Below are positions 25,689 to 33,030 of a DNA stretch of 64,000 nt, piece after piece (the stretch's first letter is position 1; every line of letters begins with the position of its first letter). The stretch is taken from the NCBI RefSeq assembly GCF_041435335.1, contig NZ_CP108430.1, positions 7,970,001 through 8,034,000 on the forward strand, given 5' to 3'. The notes under the pieces were generated by a model. That model was not told the DNA's origin. It did not search any database and saw only the letters and a program-made list of their open reading frames with translations. The DNA comes from Streptomyces sp. NBC_01283. GTDB taxonomy: Bacteria > Actinomycetota > Actinomycetes > Streptomycetales > Streptomycetaceae. Both the position numbers and the translations under genes were made by a program.

Positions 25689-25717
25689 AAACTACTGATG
25701 AGTAGTTGGGCGGTCAA
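25689..25717 (-). promoter_or_regulatory. Promoter with embedded palindrome, driving the 24259-25518 gene
   Basis: Read leftward: -35 TTGACC (25712-25717), a 17-bp spacer, then -10 TAGTTT (25689-25694). The palindrome ACTACTCATCAGTAGT fills the spacer and overlaps the -10 box, as an operator would. The same layout, with CGAAACA and GCCGTAT just downstream, recurs at 29467-29495. The predicted leader is about 165 nt. Confidence 0.65.
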
Positions 25718-25939
25718 GGTCTGCTTCAACCTGACGATGAAAGGGGGTGGCGATCGGGCAGATTTGTGGCCGCGGTGAGTACGTGATGGTGCGTGGATGA
25801 CAAATTGTGGGACCCGTGTCGCAGGACTGCGTCGGACTTCGTCGGACTGCGCCTATCGGGTTGACGGGCGCCTTGGCTGTCAGTACTCATTTCTGGGTTG
25901 TGCCAATTCTCAGAAGTGGGGCCGCACATGGGAGATCGT

Positions 25940-26992
25940 ATGGGAAACCGCAGGGGAGAGGGTAAGGGAAAGGGCAGGGGGGAGCGACCAGGAATAGTCA
26001 CGGCGAGGTGGGCGCGGGGATCGGCCCTGACCGGGGTTGCCGGGGTGTTGCTCGCGCTGACCGGTGGTGGTGGCAGTGCTTCGGCCGAGCCGGTGTCGCT
26101 CACGCAGAAATACACCTGCAAGTTCCCGATCATCAGCAATGACGCCATCGAGGCCGCGATCACCACGGACATGCCCAACACCATGAAGGTGGGCGAGACG
26201 GTCCCCGAGTACGACATCAAGGCCGTCACCAAGGTCAGCGCGCGGGCCGCCCAGGGCCTAGGCGTCATGGGCGCGGTCACGCTGGAGGGCAGGGCCACCG
26301 CCGATGTCGTCGTCACCCAGCCCGGCGGCGACGGCACGCTGCCCATCAAGGTCGTCAACACGGTCGCCAAGGCCGAGATCCCCAACCCCGCCGCGGCGTT
26401 CGAGGTGACGGCGACCGGAAAGTCGCCGGGCGGGCTGCTGACGTGGGGCAAGGCGGGCGATGCGGCCTTCGACGTCAAGGGCCTGAAGCTGCACAACATG
26501 ATCGCCCGCGACGCGGCGGGCAAGCCCGTGCAACTCCCGCCGAACGGCGACGAGTTCACCGCGGAGTGCACTCTCGACTCAGGTCAGAAGACACTCCTGC
26601 ACACCATGACGATCACGGGCGACGGCGGCACGGACCCGACGGATCCGCCCACGGACCCGCCGACCGACCCGCCTACCGATCCGCCGACGGATCCGCCGAC
26701 GGACCCCTCCGATCCCACGGACCCGTCCGCCCCCGGCGCCACGGCCGGCGGTTCCTCGGGCGGCGACTCCGGCCCCTCGGGCGGCACGGGTGGCGCGGGT
26801 TCGAGTGACGGCTCCGGATCCTCCGGCACTCAGCTGGACACTCAGGTGACCGGCGGCTCGGGCGCGCTCGCGGCCACCGGAATGTCGGGCGTCGGCCTGA
26901 TGGTGGCGGCCGCGGGAGGCCTCGGTGCCGCCGGCATCGCGGCCTTCCACTATCTGCCACGGCGGCTCAGGAGGGACGACGAGGCGGTCTGA
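25940..26992 (+). CDS. DUF6801-like surface protein with a LAATG sortase signal
   Basis: A 350-residue protein. A long basic leader and hydrophobic signal end in GGGGSASAEP. The domain YTCKFPIISNDAIEAAITTD to DEFTAECTLD is nearly identical to its neighbours at 24259 and 28228. A PTDP linker and a Gly/Ser-rich stretch lead to LAATG, a hydrophobic helix (VGLMVAAAGGLGAAGIAAF) and a basic tail RRLRRDDEAV. LAxTG is the motif of class E sortases in Streptomyces, so covalent wall anchoring is expected. Start ATG 25940 follows GGGAG at 5 bp; ATG 25928 is an alternative. Confidence 0.8.
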   Translation: MGNRRGEGKGKGRGERPGIVTARWARGSALTGVAGVLLALTGGGGSASAEPVSLTQKYTCKFPIISNDAIEAAITTDMPNTMKVGETVPEYDIKAVTKVSARAAQGLGVMGAVTLEGRATADVVVTQPGGDGTLPIKVVNTVAKAEIPNPAAAFEVTATGKSPGGLLTWGKAGDAAFDVKGLKLHNMIARDAAGKPVQLPPNGDEFTAECTLDSGQKTLLHTMTITGDGGTDPTDPPTDPPTDPPTDPPTDPPTDPSDPTDPSAPGATAGGSSGGDSGPSGGTGGAGSSDGSGSSGTQLDTQVTGGSGALAATGMSGVGLMVAAAGGLGAAGIAAFHYLPRRLRRDDEAV

Positions 26993-27045
26993 GGCTCCGA
27001 GCCCACGAAGCCGCTGCTCCAGGGCGGCGTCGTACGGCAGCACAA

Positions 27046-27073
27046 GGCCCGGAGCGCGACGGCGCTCCGGGCC
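27046..27073. terminator. Bidirectional terminator
   Basis: GGCCCGGAGCGC and GCGCTCCGGGCC form a perfect 12-bp stem with a 4-nt loop (GACG) between convergent genes ending at 26992 and 27106. Confidence 0.85.
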
Positions 27074-27105
27074 CTCGGCGGCCATGTGTCGTCGTGTCGA
27101 AGGAG

Positions 27106-28116
27106 TCAACTCGGCACGGCGGAACGGGCCCTGCGGCGCCGCACCGTCACCCCCATGGCCAGGAAGACCACCACCAGGGCGAGCGTCACGAGGACGCCCC
27201 AGTTCACCGTGCGATACGCGGTGCTCCCGCTCTCCACCAGCTCACCGCCCTTGTCGCTCGCGGTCAGTTCGACGCTGCCCCAGTCCAGCGGAGGCGGCGC
27301 GGCCCACTTCTGAGTGATCCGTACCCGCTGGCCCGGCATCAGCTCGGCAGGCAGCTTGTTGCCCGCGCTGTCGAAGGACGTCCGGCCGAACAGGCCCTTC
27401 GCCTTGAGGTCGACCCTCGGCTCCAGCTGCACGTTCCCGTTGTTGACCAGCGTATACGTGACCGAGGCGTCCTTGCCGAGGCCGGGCAGCAGGGGTACGT
27501 CGTAGTCGAACGTCACGTCCTGGACGCTCAGGCCTGGCTTCCGCTCGCCGTTGACCTGGAGGTAGATCCGGGCCCCGACGGCCTGCCGGACGCCGACGCC
27601 GGTGCCCTTAGCGCGGGCGACGCGCTTGTCCAGGGCGATGACGGCACCGGGGTGGTCGCCGGGCGAGGCGGTGCGCGGGATGGCGACGGTGAACGGCACG
27701 GTGGCCCTGCCGCCTGCCGGAACACGTACTTCCGTACGTTCGAGGCGCGTCCACACGCCGACGGACCGCTGCTTCTCGGTGGGCTCGCGCACCGCGAAGC
27801 CGCCGTCGCGCGGGGTGTTGTACGCGTCGGCGGCATAGAGCAGAAAGGTCACCGGTTCCTTGGCGAGATTGGAGACGGTGACCTCGTCCTGCACGGTGCG
27901 GCCCGGATCCGCCTTCATCCGGAAGTACGCCCGGTGACTCCCGGCCTTGTCGGCCTTGTCGGCCTTCTCGGCGGGGAAGACGGACCAGCGGCCGTTGTCG
28001 GCGGCGTACGCGACCGGTGGTGGGCTCGCGGTGAGCAGGCCCAGTGCGAGGGTCAGGGCGGCGATGACTACGGCGGCGTATCTGTGATGCCTGAGCTGCG
28101 TACGGGCGAGGTTCAT
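27106..28116 (-). CDS. DUF916-type WxL-partner membrane protein
   Basis: A 336-residue protein with a signal peptide (VVIAALTLALGLLTASPPPV) and an N-terminal DUF916/peptidoglycan-binding-like domain (FRMKADPGRTVQDEVTVSNL, then VTFLLYAADAYNT). A second beta domain (VTYTLVNNGNVQLEPRVDLK) leads to a C-terminal membrane helix (VNWGVLVTLALVVVFLAMGV) with a basic tail. In Firmicutes such proteins anchor WxL-domain proteins to the wall. The next gene upstream (28228) encodes a WxL-like protein, supporting that role here. It has a small KADKADKAG repeat after the signal peptide. Confidence 0.82.
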   Translation of the reverse strand: MNLARTQLRHHRYAAVVIAALTLALGLLTASPPPVAYAADNGRWSVFPAEKADKADKAGSHRAYFRMKADPGRTVQDEVTVSNLAKEPVTFLLYAADAYNTPRDGGFAVREPTEKQRSVGVWTRLERTEVRVPAGGRATVPFTVAIPRTASPGDHPGAVIALDKRVARAKGTGVGVRQAVGARIYLQVNGERKPGLSVQDVTFDYDVPLLPGLGKDASVTYTLVNNGNVQLEPRVDLKAKGLFGRTSFDSAGNKLPAELMPGQRVRITQKWAAPPPLDWGSVELTASDKGGELVESGSTAYRTVNWGVLVTLALVVVFLAMGVTVRRRRARSAVPS

Positions 28117-28227
28117 GCGGCCCCCAGAGCGAAGTGATGCGAAGAGATGTAACGGGAAGGGCGGGGTAACGCCGAAGAGGTGGACCGGTCGCCGTACGAC
28201 GGCCGGCCCACCTGGCGGAGTGCGGGA

Positions 28228-29367
28228 TCAGGTCAGAGTGAGCGTGAGAACGGCCGCGTAGTCACCGGCGGCCGCGGTCGCCGGAACGTCGAGCGCGAGG
28301 CCCGCGCCGACCGTGAACTCGCCGCCCGTCTGCGCCCCGTCGGGCGCGCTCGCGAGTGTGGCGCCCGCCCCGCCGACCGGCCCCTTTGTGCCCGGCACAC
28401 AGGTACTTGCCGACCCGGGAGCCGTCGCGCAGGACGGCGTCCAGCCGAGCTTGTCCGCGCCGATGGTGCCGGCGTTGCCCGTGAAGTCGGTGACCTTCCC
28501 GGTGAGTGACCAGCCGGTGGCGCCGTTACGGGCGTCCTTGACGGTCACCTTCTGCAGGTCGCCCGTCGAGCTGCCGGCCGTGCCCTCCTCGACCGGGGAC
28601 AGCGCGACGGTGTCGCCCGCCTGGGCCATGGTGAGCTGGCCGCCGCCCTGCTTGGGGGTGACCTTGGTGTTCACGTTCTGCTTGCCGGTCGTGGGATTCG
28701 GTCCGGGGCCGGGGCCGGGATCGTCACCCAGGATCTCCATCGTGTGCAGGAGCGTCGGCTGGTCCGCGCCGAGCGTGCATGCGGTGTCGAACTCGTCGCC
28801 GAACGGCGGGAGTTGGACGGGCTTCCCCTCGGCGTCCCGGGCGATCATGTTGTGCAGCTTGAGGCCGGTCACGTCGAACTTGGCGGTACCGGGCTTGGCC
28901 CAGGTCAGCAGGTCGCCGGGGGACTTGCCGGTGGCGTCGACCTCGAACGCGGCTGCGGGATTGGGGATGTTGGCCTTGGCGACGGTGTTGACCACCTTGA
29001 TCGGCAGTGTGCCCTCGCCGCCCGGCAGCGCGACGACCACGTCCGCGGTGGCCTTGCCCTCCAGCGTGACCGCGCCCATGACACCGAGGCCCTGGGCGGC
29101 CCGCGCGCTGACCTTGGTGACGGCCTTGATGTCGTACTCGGGCACTGTCTCGCCCACCTTCATGGAGGTGGGCATGTCCGCGGAGATTCGGATCTCGATC
29201 GGGTCGTTGTTGATGATCGGGAACTTGCAGGTGTACTTCTGATCCAATTGCAGCGGAACTGCGGAAGCGGTGCCTCCCGTGAGGGTGAGCATGCCGGTTA
29301 CCAGGCCGGCGGTCGCGACCGCGGCCAGGGCGCCGCGCACCCCGGATCTCTTTCGATTAGCTCTCAT
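28228..29367 (-). CDS. Secreted protein: DUF6801-like N-domain plus WxL-like C-domain
   Basis: A 379-residue exported protein. The signal peptide ends TGGTASAVP. The N-terminal domain YTCKFPIINNDPIEIRISAD to DEFDTACTLG is shared with the two neighbours. A short Gly/Pro linker leads to a C-terminal beta-sandwich: VKDARNGATGWSLTGKVTDF has the W-x-L motif, then DKLGWTPSC, and the end reads AAGDYAAVLTLTLT, which resembles the closing strand of Firmicutes WxL domains. It lies directly upstream of the DUF916 gene on the same strand (111-bp gap), so the two may be a wall-binding pair. The promoter is at 29467-29495. Confidence 0.78.
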   Translation of the reverse strand: MRANRKRSGVRGALAAVATAGLVTGMLTLTGGTASAVPLQLDQKYTCKFPIINNDPIEIRISADMPTSMKVGETVPEYDIKAVTKVSARAAQGLGVMGAVTLEGKATADVVVALPGGEGTLPIKVVNTVAKANIPNPAAAFEVDATGKSPGDLLTWAKPGTAKFDVTGLKLHNMIARDAEGKPVQLPPFGDEFDTACTLGADQPTLLHTMEILGDDPGPGPGPNPTTGKQNVNTKVTPKQGGGQLTMAQAGDTVALSPVEEGTAGSSTGDLQKVTVKDARNGATGWSLTGKVTDFTGNAGTIGADKLGWTPSCATAPGSASTCVPGTKGPVGGAGATLASAPDGAQTGGEFTVGAGLALDVPATAAAGDYAAVLTLTLT

Positions 29368-29466
29368 GAGCTGCCTCTCGTACTGCGTGAACGAGCAGAA
29401 CGGGTGAAGGAAGAATGGCCGTACATGTCGCTATCTTCGCCAGATACGGCCCTGTTTCGGATCGGT

Positions 29467-29495
29467 AAACTACTGACGGGTAGTCGGGCGGTCAA
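29467..29495 (-). promoter_or_regulatory. Promoter with embedded palindrome, driving the 28228-29367 gene
   Basis: Read leftward: -35 TTGACC (29490-29495), 17-bp spacer, -10 TAGTTT (29467-29472). The dyad ACTACCCGTCAGTAGT fills the spacer and overlaps the -10. It matches the promoter at 25689-25717 in layout and in the downstream blocks CGAAACA and GCCGTAT. The two genes are therefore probably co-regulated. Confidence 0.65.
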
Positions 29496-29968
29496 GGTGT
29501 CGATTACCAGAGGAATTCAACTGCCCGCATTCGGGGGCTTCTTCATCCGCGAGTGACTAACAAGCAATGCGGACTCGTACATCGGTGCCAAATTTTCTAC
29601 GCGATCCCGATGAGTCCGGGTGACAACTCCTTCCGGCTCCTTGCTCACCGCGCAACAGATCCTCGGTGCGTGACGAAACTGCTCTTGACCGGCTTATCGA
29701 GGCGCGACTAGCTTCCGCTCTCGGCTCGATCGTCAATTCAACGCAATTTCCTGTGTCGCCGAGCGGTCGGAGTTCTGATGCTGTCTTGCGAGGCAATCCC
29801 GGACGCGGTCCCGGGGTTGATCCCTTCCGGCCGCCCGGACATACGACCGGTGCTCCCCGACACCCGCAATGCCCAACCGGCCCTGGGCATTGCGGGGTTC
29901 CCGTCACCGACGTGCCCTCCCGCACCGGAGTACGGCCGCACGTGGTCGCTGGGCGGGGCCGGGGCCCG
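29496..29968. other. Intergenic region between the surface-protein locus and the glycosyltransferase
   Basis: Roughly 470 bp with no convincing gene. Short frames on both strands lack coding character and family motifs. A strong hairpin at 29863-29896 is annotated separately. The region probably carries the glycosyltransferase promoter, but no clear -35/-10 pair was seen. Confidence 0.4.
29863..29896. promoter_or_regulatory. Strong hairpin in the leader of the glycosyltransferase gene
   Basis: CCCGCAATGCCCA and TGGGCATTGCGGG form a perfect 13-bp stem around an 8-nt loop, 73 bp before the start codon. It could be a terminator for upstream read-through, an attenuator-like leader structure, or a protein-binding dyad. 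The sequence alone does not decide. Confidence 0.5.
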
Positions 29969-31189
29969 ATGAGTCGCTTCCTCTTCGTGGTGCCGCCGCT
30001 CGCCCCTCACGTCCACCCGGCCTCGGCCGTCGCCGCCGAACTCGCGGGCCGGGGGCACGAGGTGGCCTGGGCCGGGCAGCCTGCCGCGCTGGAGGGCCTG
30101 GCGTCCGCCGACAGCCCCGTCTTCCCCTGCGCGAGCGTGCCGCCCGGCGACGCCCGACCCCGCGATCCGCGCGGCGCGGCAGGCCTGCGGTTCCTGTGGG
30201 GCGACTTCTTCGCGCCACTCGCGTACGCCATGGCGCCCGGAGTGACCGCCGCCGTCATGGAGTTCGGGCCCGACCTGCTCGTCGTCGACCAGCAGGCGGT
30301 CGCGGGCGCGCTCGTGGCGGAGCGGCTCGGCGTCCCCTACGTCACCTCCTCGACGGTTCCCACGGAGCTGCCGGGCAGTCCCATCGCCGGGGCCGTGCCG
30401 CAGTCCGACCAGTGGCTCACCGATCTCCTCGACGGGCTTCGGCTGCGCCTCGGTGACCCGTCCGCCCGCTACGACCCGCGCTTCTCGCCACGGCTCACGC
30501 TGGTCTTCTCCACCAGCGAACTCACCGGCCCACAGGTGCCGGACCGCGGCCCGGTGTGCTTCGTCGGACCGGTGCTCGGCTCTCGCGCCGATGCCCCCGA
30601 CGACGGCTTTCCGTGGGGGTGGGTCGACCGGGACGACGACCGGGCGCTGGTCCTGGTCTCCCTCGACCCTGCCGACCCCGCCGACCCCGTAGTGGGCGCC
30701 CATTTCCTCGCCCAGTGCGTCGACGGCGTACGCGCCCGATCACGCGAACTGCGCGCGGTGGTCGCCGACCCCTGCGGCATCCTCGGATCGCCGTGCGGCG
30801 ACGACGTACTGATCCACCCCGCCGTGCCCCGATTCGAGCTCCTGGCCCGCGCGGACGCCATCGTCTGCCACGCCGGGCACCACTCCGTCACCGAGGCCCT
30901 GTGGCACGGCGTCCCCCTGGTGGTCGCCCCGGTCCGCGGTGACCAGCCCGTCGTCGCCGCCCAGGTCGTTGCCGTGGGCGCGGGCGTGCGGGTGCGGTTC
31001 GGCCGGAGGGATGCCAAGGCTGTCGGATCCGCGCTGGAGGCCGTGCTCGGCCGCCCTCACTTCGCCGCGGCCGCGCGCCGCGTCAGCCGCTCCTTTCGCG
31101 AGGCGGGCGGAGCGCCGACAGCGGCCGCACGCCTCGAAGAGCTCGTCGCCGCTGAGCAGGAGAACCCATGGCAGGGACTGCAGATATAG
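29969..31189 (+). CDS. GT1-family (MGT-type) glycosyltransferase
   Basis: A 406-residue GT-B enzyme that transfers a sugar from a nucleotide donor to a small acceptor. The N-domain opens MSRFLFVVPPLAPHVHPASA, typical of macrolide/antibiotic glycosyltransferases. The C-domain carries the donor-binding block CHAGHHSVTEALWHGVPLVV then APVRGDQP. Start ATG 29969 is chosen because the family begins there; no strong ribosome-binding site. It stands alone, 9 kb from the biosynthetic cluster, so a link to that cluster is not supported. Confidence 0.87.
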   Translation: MSRFLFVVPPLAPHVHPASAVAAELAGRGHEVAWAGQPAALEGLASADSPVFPCASVPPGDARPRDPRGAAGLRFLWGDFFAPLAYAMAPGVTAAVMEFGPDLLVVDQQAVAGALVAERLGVPYVTSSTVPTELPGSPIAGAVPQSDQWLTDLLDGLRLRLGDPSARYDPRFSPRLTLVFSTSELTGPQVPDRGPVCFVGPVLGSRADAPDDGFPWGWVDRDDDRALVLVSLDPADPADPVVGAHFLAQCVDGVRARSRELRAVVADPCGILGSPCGDDVLIHPAVPRFELLARADAIVCHAGHHSVTEALWHGVPLVVAPVRGDQPVVAAQVVAVGAGVRVRFGRRDAKAVGSALEAVLGRPHFAAAARRVSRSFREAGGAPTAAARLEELVAAEQENPWQGLQI

Positions 31190-31351
31190 CCGGGTGCAGC
31201 CGTCACGACCGGCGGCGACCAACCAGCTGGGGGTGCGGGCGCGGGGCGGTTCCGGCCATGCAGTCGTCAACCACCACGCGTCCCAAGGGAATTGACCGCC
31301 GCGCTCGCGAACGCCGCCGCGCCCCCGCCACCCCACTTCGAGAGGTGAGTC

Positions 31352-32593
31352 ATGTCCACGGGCAACAGACATCGTAAGAAGGGTAGTTGCCGCATCCGTC
31401 GGGGCCTGGCCGGTACGGTCGTCGCGGCCGTCGCGATGGCCGGGCTGACCGCATCGGGCGCGCCCGGCAGCCCGCTCGCCGCGCCCCGACGCGGAGCAGC
31501 CCCGGACAGCGTCACCGGGAACGACGGGTGGATCCCCCCTGCCGGCCCCTCGGCGGACGCGTACCACACCGAACTCCCGCCCCTGCGGAGCAGGAAGAGC
31601 GCACCGGGCGGCGGCGGGAGCGAGGACATCGAGGTGCGGACCCAGTCCGGGATCGCGGCCACGGTCCTCACCGCCTATCGGCGGGCCGAGGCCGCCCTCG
31701 CCGCGACCGACCCAGGCTGCCGCCTGCCGTGGCAACTGCTCGCCGCCATCGGCAAGGTGGAGTCCGGGCAGGCCCGCGGCGGCCGGGTCGACGCGGACGG
31801 CACGACACTCAGCCCCATCCTCGGACCCGTCCTCAACGGCAGCGGATTCGCCCGGATCTCCGATACGGACAGCGGGGCGTACGACGGCGACACGACCTAC
31901 GACCGGGCTGTGGGGCCGATGCAGTTCATCCCCTCCACCTGGGTCCGCTGGGGCGCCGACGGCAACGACGACGGCCGTGCCGACCCGCACAACATCCACG
32001 ACGCCGCACTCGCCGCCGGCCGCTACCTGTGCGCGGGCGACCGCGACCTCGCGATCAAGGCGGACCTGGACCGGGCGATCCTCAGCTACAACCATTCGGC
32101 CGCCTATCTGCGCACGGTCCTGGCCTGGCTGGACTTCTACCGCCGTGGCGTCCACGAGGTGCCCGACGGCCGCGGCCCGCTGCCGACCAGTCCCGGGCCG
32201 GGCGGCAAGACCCCCGCGACCCGGCCGAACGGCGGAGGAGGCGTGGTCGTCGGCCCGCAGCCGTCGAACCCGTCGAACCCGTCGAACCCGTCGGATCCGT
32301 CGCGCCCACGGCCGGGCGACTCCGCGTCTCCGGGCGGCCCGACCCACCCCGGCCCACGCCCCTCCACTCCTCCTCCCGGAACAAGCCCCGCACCTTCCAC
32401 CCCCGGTCCCACCCCGGGCTGCCCCACCCCGTCATCCCCGTCGTCCCCGTCAGACGACCCGCCCCCCTCCGACACCCCACCCCCTTCACCTTCGCCCTCC
32501 CCCTCACCGTCTCCCTCCCCGACGGGGTCGCCCGAGCCCTCACCGTCATCCACTCCGTCGAACACAAGGCCACCGGACTCCTGCGCACCGTGA
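31352..32593 (+). CDS. Secreted lytic transglycosylase with a long Pro/Ser-rich tail
   Basis: A 413-residue exported wall-cleaving enzyme. The signal region (VVAAVAMAGLTASGAP) precedes an SLT_2/MltB-like domain at about 100-270. Visible motifs are LPWQLLAAIGKVESGQARGG (the likely catalytic Glu in KVESG), VGPMQFIPSTWVRWGADGND and AILSYNHSAAYLRTVLAWLD. The last 150 residues are a Pro/Ser/Asn low-complexity wall-spanning tail. Start ATG 31352 follows GAGAGGTGA. It remodels peptidoglycan during growth or sporulation by family analogy. Confidence 0.88.
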   Translation: MSTGNRHRKKGSCRIRRGLAGTVVAAVAMAGLTASGAPGSPLAAPRRGAAPDSVTGNDGWIPPAGPSADAYHTELPPLRSRKSAPGGGGSEDIEVRTQSGIAATVLTAYRRAEAALAATDPGCRLPWQLLAAIGKVESGQARGGRVDADGTTLSPILGPVLNGSGFARISDTDSGAYDGDTTYDRAVGPMQFIPSTWVRWGADGNDDGRADPHNIHDAALAAGRYLCAGDRDLAIKADLDRAILSYNHSAAYLRTVLAWLDFYRRGVHEVPDGRGPLPTSPGPGGKTPATRPNGGGGVVVGPQPSNPSNPSNPSDPSRPRPGDSASPGGPTHPGPRPSTPPPGTSPAPSTPGPTPGCPTPSSPSSPSDDPPPSDTPPPSPSPSPSPSPSPTGSPEPSPSSTPSNTRPPDSCAP

Positions 32594-32672
32594 GCGCCGT
32601 CACCCGAACCTGTGCTTCTTGCTGCGCAGTGAGGGTGGCGTCCCCGAGGATGGAGGGGGCCGCGACAGCGGC

Positions 32673-33026
32673 GTGAGCGTAGACCAGGGGCCAGGGGGAC
32701 GTGCTTTGTCACAGCAGTTGACGATGATGCTCGGTGACAGCAGCGAGGTAGTTGCCGTGTTCGAGACCGACGCCGATCCGGACGGCGCGGATCTGGAATT
32801 GGCAGCCGGGAACGGCATGCTGGCGCGCACGCGGACGTCGTTCCATGAGGCCTTGGAGCAGGTGAAGCCCACTCTGGCCATGGTCGCCGAGACACTTCGG
32901 GAGCTGGGGCCGGACGAGGCAGAGGTGGAGTTCGGCCTGAAGATGGGCGGTGAGACGGGTGTCATCATCGCCAAAGGAACGGCGGAAGTGAATTTCGCCG
33001 TACGCCTGACGTGGAATCGCCCCTGA
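32673..33026 (+). CDS. Trypsin-co-occurring domain protein (CU044_2847 type)
   Basis: A 117-residue single-domain protein. The core SEVVAVFETDADPDGADLEL and then LRELGPDEAEVEFGLKMGGE with TGVIIAKGTAEVNFAVRLTW matches what I recall as the trypsin-co-occurring domain 1 family. This family sits next to trypsin-like proteases in predicted NTP-dependent conflict systems. It ends 4 bp before the protease/STAND/kinase fusion gene, so the two are surely co-translated. Start GTG 32673 behind GGAGGGGG; a later ATG (32724) is possible but cuts the conserved region. Exact role unknown. Confidence 0.8.
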   Translation: MSVDQGPGGRALSQQLTMMLGDSSEVVAVFETDADPDGADLELAAGNGMLARTRTSFHEALEQVKPTLAMVAETLRELGPDEAEVEFGLKMGGETGVIIAKGTAEVNFAVRLTWNRP

Positions 33027-33030
33027 AGCA

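Noticed and set aside
29557..29925. Leftward 122-codon frame upstream of the glycosyltransferase
   Set aside because: Contains the hairpin arms and has arginine/serine-rich random-like composition.
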